Shown in pieces: positions 58,416 to 64,000 of a DNA stretch of 64,000 bases. Origin of the DNA: Himantopus leucocephalus (taxonomy: Eukaryota > Chordata > Aves > Charadriiformes > Recurvirostridae). Each line of letters opens with the position of its first letter. Within the stretch, counting starts at the first letter, position 1. The notes below the pieces were generated by a model, which was not told the origin of the DNA, ran no database searches, and was given only the letters and a program-made list of their open reading frames with translations. Position numbers and translations under genes: made by a program. Location: positions 189,314,024-189,378,023 of the forward strand of contig RSEF01000001.1 in NCBI GenBank assembly GCA_003993805.1. Reading direction: 5' to 3'.

Positions 58416-60968
58416 CTTTTCTTTCTCTTTCCCTTTCATCCAGAAGGCAGAGGTCTCACAGGACTGTAGTGCCGGGTCAAAAGTTAAGAGCAATACCTTT
58501 AGATCCTTTCTTCTGCTAAGGCATCAGAAGTGTCTTTTGAGTACTCTCTTTTTTCCTCTCTACATGAACTCTTGGTGAGAATTTTCCTTCCTTTGGGGCA
58601 CTATTAGTTGTGTTACTTTCTAGGCTTTGAGAAATCTTATTCACTGTCCTGACTGCCTGAATCTAATACTGAGGTTTAAGCTGAGGATTTTATTTGGCAT
58701 AACTTGTTTGTCTCAATATTTAAATGGACTCAGAAGAGAAGTATTCTCTGGTATTGTATTAGATAGGTGTCTAGTGGGATACTCAAAACCTTTTTATGTG
58801 TACTTATTTGGTAACAACTATCTGCCTTACACTGTGTTGAAGTTATTATTTCCTGTTGGGGATATTAAAGGAAAATAATATCCCAGACACTTTTTTAAGG
58901 CTTTTTTTTTTATTTGTGGTTTTGTTTGTTTGCTTGTTTTGTGATGTCCAGTCTAATGCTGGTGAAAAAAAAGAATGGTAGGACCCAATTATTTCCTAAT
59001 CATATGAAAACCGACAATTTAAAAAGGCATGTTAGGATCCAAATGTGAATAAGAACAGCCTTCTGTTCTTCAAATATACAGAATTACCTACCCTAGAGAA
59101 CAATGATTGTTTTTGCAAGGCACACTCATTGTGCCTGCAGCAGTTTGTGTGTAAATCATATAACTTTCTGAGTAAAGCACAGTATTAAATTACTGCAGTA
59201 CAAAGCTGACTCCTCTCTCTATGCTGGCTTCCCATAGGCTAACCAGACAAGTTCAAAGGCTTTCTCTCCTTACCTTCAGTTTCCTCAACATCTGGATCTC
59301 AAATTATATACAACTATCCTCAGCACATATATATTTGACAATGGGAAAATATACAAAGCTAAAGTTTCAGTGACAAATTTTACCAGCATTTCTTAATTCA
59401 TGACTCACCTGTGTTCAGATACTAGAGACAAGAACAGTTTGACAATCTATACTGAATAGAGCAGAAATATCAACGACAGGAATTTTTACAAGGACCTCCT
59501 GCTAGATATGAACACAGGCCAGGAATAAGCCTGGAAGTGATTGGCTGAAGTGGAACAAATTGTGCCATGGACAGATCTGAAGTAGGAGCTGAGAATACAA
59601 TTCCGAGAAAGGTGACTTCAATCAGTTAGAAATAGTAGCTTTGCAGAATGGTTCTTAATGGATGTGTTCAGGGCAATACTGAATTGTCAAGTACAGCAAA
59701 AAAGGTGATGTCATAATCTATACATAAGGTGATCATCACCTGGGGAATATGTTAAAAAAAAAAAAGCAAGCTGTATCTTGGAGGAGTTATGCAAACAAAA
59801 TAGAAATGCTATATTTAAGCATCTTCTGAAGTTCTGAAGATTTCTAGGCATATTAATGGGAGATAAGTTTAGGTAAATACTTGGCTTCACCATCCTCCAT
59901 CCCTCAGAGAACATTGCTTCTAACCACTGATCTAACTGGAAAGTCACACTGGCCTTTGTGATGTGTGTGATTGCTAATTCTCAGCCTTAATTTTCATTGT
60001 TTTACTTTTATAAAGCCTAGATAAAAATGGAGGAAGACATTAATAATCTGTTCTCTGTGTCCTGACTTGGATGTTTTCTTCAGTGTGGAGTATTATTTTC
60101 AGAAGATTCTGATATGGTTTGAGATGGGCTGTGATCTGTGCCTTGTACGGTGTAGTGGAAGCAGGTGTCTGATGAGTAAATCCATGATAAAGTTTTGATT
60201 TTCAATTTTTCTGGTTGCCCCTAAGCTCTGCCAATGTACTTGGACTGAGAGCTCCAAATTTTTTAGACTTAAACTGTGAACCAGAAGGAGTTTCAGGACC
60301 TTAAGGCAGTGGCTTTGGAGGTTTTGTGGAGCTTCATAGATACCAAGCCTTGGCTTGTTATCACACAGTCATATACACCTGAGCATAAGCTCAAATGTTC
60401 ACAATTTTACTTTCTTCTTGACTTTTATAACACCTTCATCTCTTGGGCCTGACAAAGTCCCATCATGCATGCTCTCTCTCTCTTTCTCTCTGACATATGT
60501 TAATATTGGGTTTCCCACAAGCACAAAAGCATTCATCTTCAAACTCTATTGTGGCTTCCTGATTCATTATCCCTGTTCATAAAATTGTTCTACTTCAAAT
60601 GGGTCAGTGTTTTATCTGCCAGTATGAGCATCTATTTAAATATAAACCAAATTTCAATATTAATAAATATTATCCTATGACCTTTTGTCCTTTTAGGAGT
60701 TCTGAAAGACATTTTGTTTTCATTCTGTCTGTTTCCTAGGAAATTATAAGAAAATATGCATTGTTTGCCTTCAATGTTATGAAAACTCTGAAAGGGTTCA
60801 CAAAATTCCAAGAAAGCCCCACGGGGTTTGCTGATTTCCAGGTAAAAGCAAATGACTAAATGAAATTTAAATTAACTCACAGTAAACCAGAGCCACACAA
60901 AGTGCGTAACATTTCAAGGTCAAAAGGCAGATGACTCTGTGAAGACAGTAGTTCTGAGAGCAGAGAGC

Positions 60969-60971
<3 letters not shown>

Positions 60972-61005
<34 letters not shown>

Positions 61006-61030
61006 NNNNTTTTTTTTTTTTTTTTTTTTT
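60972..61030. repeat. Poly-T tract interrupted by AAAA and 4 N
   Basis: T30 at 60972-61001, then AAAA, four Ns (61006-61009), then T21 at 61010-61030. The Ns in the middle of a homopolymer indicate an unresolved run; the true length and the AAAA are uncertain. Confidence 0.93.
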
Positions 61031-63907
61031 ATTGCAAAACCCTCGCGTGCTATTTTGTATTCTTTACAAGTTTTAATAAAGACAGTTTGCTGGTGGGTAC
61101 CCAAAGTAAAACATGTGGAGATACCACTTTCCCTCTTAAGAAATGTCTGCAGTATACAGTGTTTAACATTTTTATGCCTTTGTGACTCTATGTATCCTTT
61201 ATTTCATTACTCCCGTGGTAGAGTAGCTTATTTTCCAAGTTAAACAAAGGCATTGGCAGAGAAACTACAAAGTGTTCTAATCTCGTGACCCCCACATTGA
61301 CAGTTCAATATATTTTAGAGCAACTAAAGATATGGAAGTGGAATTATGAAACAAGCAGGCACTTCAGAAGAATGTTCTATAAATTTATTGCTTTACTGCG
61401 TAGTGGAACTGCTGTAGTTTTAAGAGAGCAAGGACATACATCTGGAAAATAAAACATAATGGTAGTGGCTCACTGGAAGTAAAAGATAAAAACATCTGTC
61501 AAATACAATTGTACAGAAAATGCAAGATTATTGGTTTCATTGGGATTTATTAATTTGATATATTTCAATTCTTAACTGCTAAATGAGGGTGTGGGAAACT
61601 GCCACACAGCTGATGACTTGCAATCACTTTATAAACTGTTCTGTTTTAAATTTTCACCCATATCTAAAATTCATCCAGCTAACTAGGGAAAGGTTCTCTC
61701 CCCTCAGCAGGCAGTTTTTTGCAGTAACTCAAAGCACACATAGTCAAGCATCAAATGTCACCACATTGCCATCTTACTGCGAATGACTGGAATTTACTTC
61801 CTATTGTTAGCCGTGCTGAAAATTGCTACTAGGTTCCACGGAGTTCATAACATATTGTCTAAACTGAAAACACTTTCAGGGACTGAACTGACCTTTTAGA
61901 AAAGTGCACTTTCATCCTTAAAATGCTGGACTATTGCAATATTTCATTTAAAAGGTTATTTAAACTTTTTTCTTTCTTTTTTTTGGAAAAGGGTAAGGAT
62001 TGTTGTGCGAAAGAAGTGTCTTCGTATAACTCTTTTGTGTCAAAAAACAGGGAAGAATACCACTCGTTGTTTTAAAGATGCTTCAAGAAAATGCTGCAGA
62101 AAAGACCACAGATGCTATTCTCCCTGAGAAACAAGCAGATAATTGTAGTTAATATTGAATATTTGTGTTCAAGTCCTAACTGATGGCAAGGTCTAATTTT
62201 ATTAAAAGTGTTAGACAGAAAGTGTTTCTCTCTCTGAACATCCTGACAAAAGATGAAAAGCAGAAAATATTTTTCTTCCATGTTACTAACTGGGAACTGA
62301 GATACAGAGAAATAGTGAGCTGCCCACAGTCAGACAGAAAAATCTGCAACAAACCGAGAAATTTAACCCCTGCTTCTTCAGTACCAGTTACATGCCCCAA
62401 TAAAAAATATCCTCCCCCACCAATCTGGCTGAAAAGGGATTGATTACTTGTAGAGCACAATACAGCACCTGTGCATTTAAAAGAAGGAAAAGGGAATTGA
62501 ACGAGATTGCAGAGTTGCCAGCCTGAGGAGTGCTGACCACTAACAGTCTTTCCCCCCACATTTTATCAGAGGAAGGGAAAAGAAGTATTAAAGATAGGAT
62601 TAATCCTCTTTAAGGGGGAGAATGTGGGAAATGATTACTGCAAGCGCTGGTTGGCTGTGGTGCTAAGGGATCAGATTTTAGAAAAAAATAACAGCCTGCC
62701 TCGGAATGATAAATGAATATGTGAGCTTCACTGATGGCACACATGACTGTTTTTAGACTTAGAAGAAGTGACAGAGGAAGATGAGCAGTCATGTAAGTGG
62801 CAGGGTAAGTGTATTAAAGGCATAGCATAAGAGAAACGAGATGACATAAAGACCAGTGACCGTAAGGAGAGGTGATAAAAAAGAGAAAGGAATATATTAA
62901 GGAAATGAGTTAACTGTTCATGTTCTGAATCTTGTATAACTCCTAGGTTAATGAAGAAAAAAGCGTTATTCCAGGAAATAAGTGGAAAATATGGAATTAA
63001 TGGGAAAGAGAAAGAAATACAGAAGACTTAACTGTATATTTTACAAGCATCATTTTCTTAGAGAAGTTGACAGGTATTAAATACATTTTTCTTGATCACG
63101 ATCATGAACTTTAAATGGGTATTTGGCATGTCCAGGGACTTGCAGAAGGCTGAGATACATGGGACTGGGTAAAGACAACATAAAAGACTAAGGTACAGCC
63201 TAACCACTTGTTCCTGGCCTGGCTCAGTTGCCAAGAAATGCAGATTACGTGCAACTTCTTCCTTTGAAGTTTACAAGACAGTGCTGTCTCGCAGTGGGCT
63301 GGATTAAAAGTCCACATACATTAACTGAGGATCAGCCAGTGAATGTAACTTATTAAGCTGGTTTAGCCTATGTATTTCAGCCAGAAGTCTCAAACAAAAG
63401 CTAACTACTTTAAGGACTACTGCAGAATTATTAGACCAACATAAAATATTTTCTGCTAAGGAAATATCTATTATACTTCAGAAGAGAGTATTAAACTGAT
63501 GTCCAGTTGAAAAGTGAGCCACGTTTTTTTGGAGGTCGGAAGCCAAAGCACAGAGATGTTCCATTGCTACAAACTTCTTGAGGCAGTGTGTAATGCAACT
63601 GAGGTTGTACTTACTGTTTTAACCTCTGCAAAGGCTGAAACAGCTGCAGTAGATTCTGAGGGAGAAAACATAAGCTCAGTCCACACTTTAGCCCTAGCAC
63701 TGGCACAGGCAGGAAGATGCTTCCGAAGGGTGATTTACTTTCCTGATATTGCCCTACTAACTAAACAACCACTTGGATCATCTACAGGAGTTGGAGCCGT
63801 CTTACTATACAATCACGTGTTTTGTAGGAATAGTGCACAACAGAGAAGTAGTCCTTTCTAATTCCTATTGCCTTGCAGATATCTTCTGTGTCTAGGTGTA
63901 GAATATT
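61031..63907. other. Non-coding, no gene recognised; MIR relic and a possible conserved stretch
   Basis: Holds a MIR-like relic at 62278-62410 and, after it, a stretch (62500-62760) with a 12-base palindrome AGGATTAATCCT at 62596-62607. The open frames at 62176-62559 (minus) and 63514-63861 (plus, opening at GTG) have no recognisable domain. Confidence 0.55.
62278..62410 (-). repeat. MIR/CORE-SINE relic, minus strand
   Basis: The plus strand reads in the order expected for reversed MIR: GGGAACTGAGATACAGAGAA, then GTGAGCTGCCCACAGTCAGA (MIR: 'GTGACTTGCCCAAGGTCACA'), then GAAATTTAACCCCTGCTTCT (MIR: 'GGGATT.GAACCCAGG.CT'). Spacing agrees along about 110 bases. It is strongly diverged, as expected for an element older than birds. 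Minus-strand assignment follows from the MIR consensus orientation. Confidence 0.55.
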
Positions 63908-64000
63908 CATAGAATCATAGAATAGTTTGGGTTGGAAAGGCCCTTAAAGGTCATCTGCTCCAACCCCCCTGCAATGAGCAGGGACATCTTCAACTAGATC
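63908..64000 (-). mobile_element. CR1 LINE 3' end, minus strand, continues beyond the window
   Basis: Two reverse-complement octamers (CATAGAAT at 63908-63915 and 63916-63923) are followed by AGTTTGGGTTGGAAAGGCCC and TCCAACCCCCCTGCAATGAG, the reverse of the CR1 3' UTR. The element is close to consensus and therefore young. Its body lies past the right edge. Confidence 0.95.

Larger units (their letters stand above)
54729..60971. other. Non-coding, no gene recognised; old repeat scraps
   Basis: Mostly unique AT-rich DNA. It holds a MIR-like relic at 58345-58415 and two short near-tandem duplications (55665-55704; 58021-58062). The stretch at 56820-56990 is richer in G+C but has no supported exon. 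Open frames up to 105 codons (57021-57338) lack domains. Confidence 0.55.

Noticed and set aside
63514..63861. 115-codon plus-strand frame near the right end
   Set aside because: It opens at GTG, has no recognised domain and no supporting context. Composition looks protein-like but not enough to call a gene.
1..64000. CRISPR arrays, bacterial operons, phage or plasmid modules
   Set aside because: No spaced direct repeats, ribosome binding sites or prokaryotic gene packing; the repeats present are those of a bird nuclear genome.

Overview
This window looks like AT-rich, gene-poor bird nuclear DNA. The main evidence is at least eleven fragments of CR1, the dominant avian LINE. Several end in the diagnostic ATTCTATG octamer tail (11531-11542, 31026-31050, 42924-42940, and 63908-63923 on the minus strand). 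There are also two avian-type endogenous-retrovirus LTRs and a background of very old amniote repeats (MIR/CORE-SINE-like and other relics). I cannot name the species.

No protein-coding exon, rRNA, tRNA or CpG-island promoter can be supported. The longer open frames either lie inside CR1 (in sense or as antisense shadows), come from microsatellites, or are short frames with no recognisable domain. The window is either intergenic or inside a very large intron, and the sequence alone does not say which.

Layout. 1-9.3 kb: unique AT-rich DNA with a few old repeat scraps. 9.3-9.73 kb: an old relic and a CR1 scrap interrupted by a 100-N gap. 11.0-11.5, 17.9-18.4 and 22.5-23.1 kb: three worn plus-strand CR1 3' ends. 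18.84-18.96 kb: a regular (CTTTTT)19 tract. 23.7-25.86 kb: two minus-strand CR1s end to end, the longer with a readable reverse-transcriptase domain. 29.75-31.05 kb: a long plus-strand CR1 carrying a 130-bp direct duplication across a single N, probably an assembly artefact. 35.5 kb: an old CR1. 40.7-42.94 kb: a transposable-element cluster of a minus-strand LTR, a plus-strand LTR and a CR1. 44.26-44.9 kb: a gap and an ancient minus-strand CR1. 49.12-49.21 kb: a 20-bp minisatellite. 54.64-54.72 kb: a (TTCC)n tract. 60.97-61.03 kb: two poly-T runs around 4 Ns. 63.9-64.0 kb: the 3' end of a minus-strand CR1 that runs out of the window.

I found no multi-gene system. What deserves a second look is the CR1 duplication at the N, the end-to-end CR1 pair, the LTR cluster, the minisatellite, a weak candidate for a decayed membrane-protein exon near 50.9-51.2 kb, and a few stretches that may be conserved non-coding elements.
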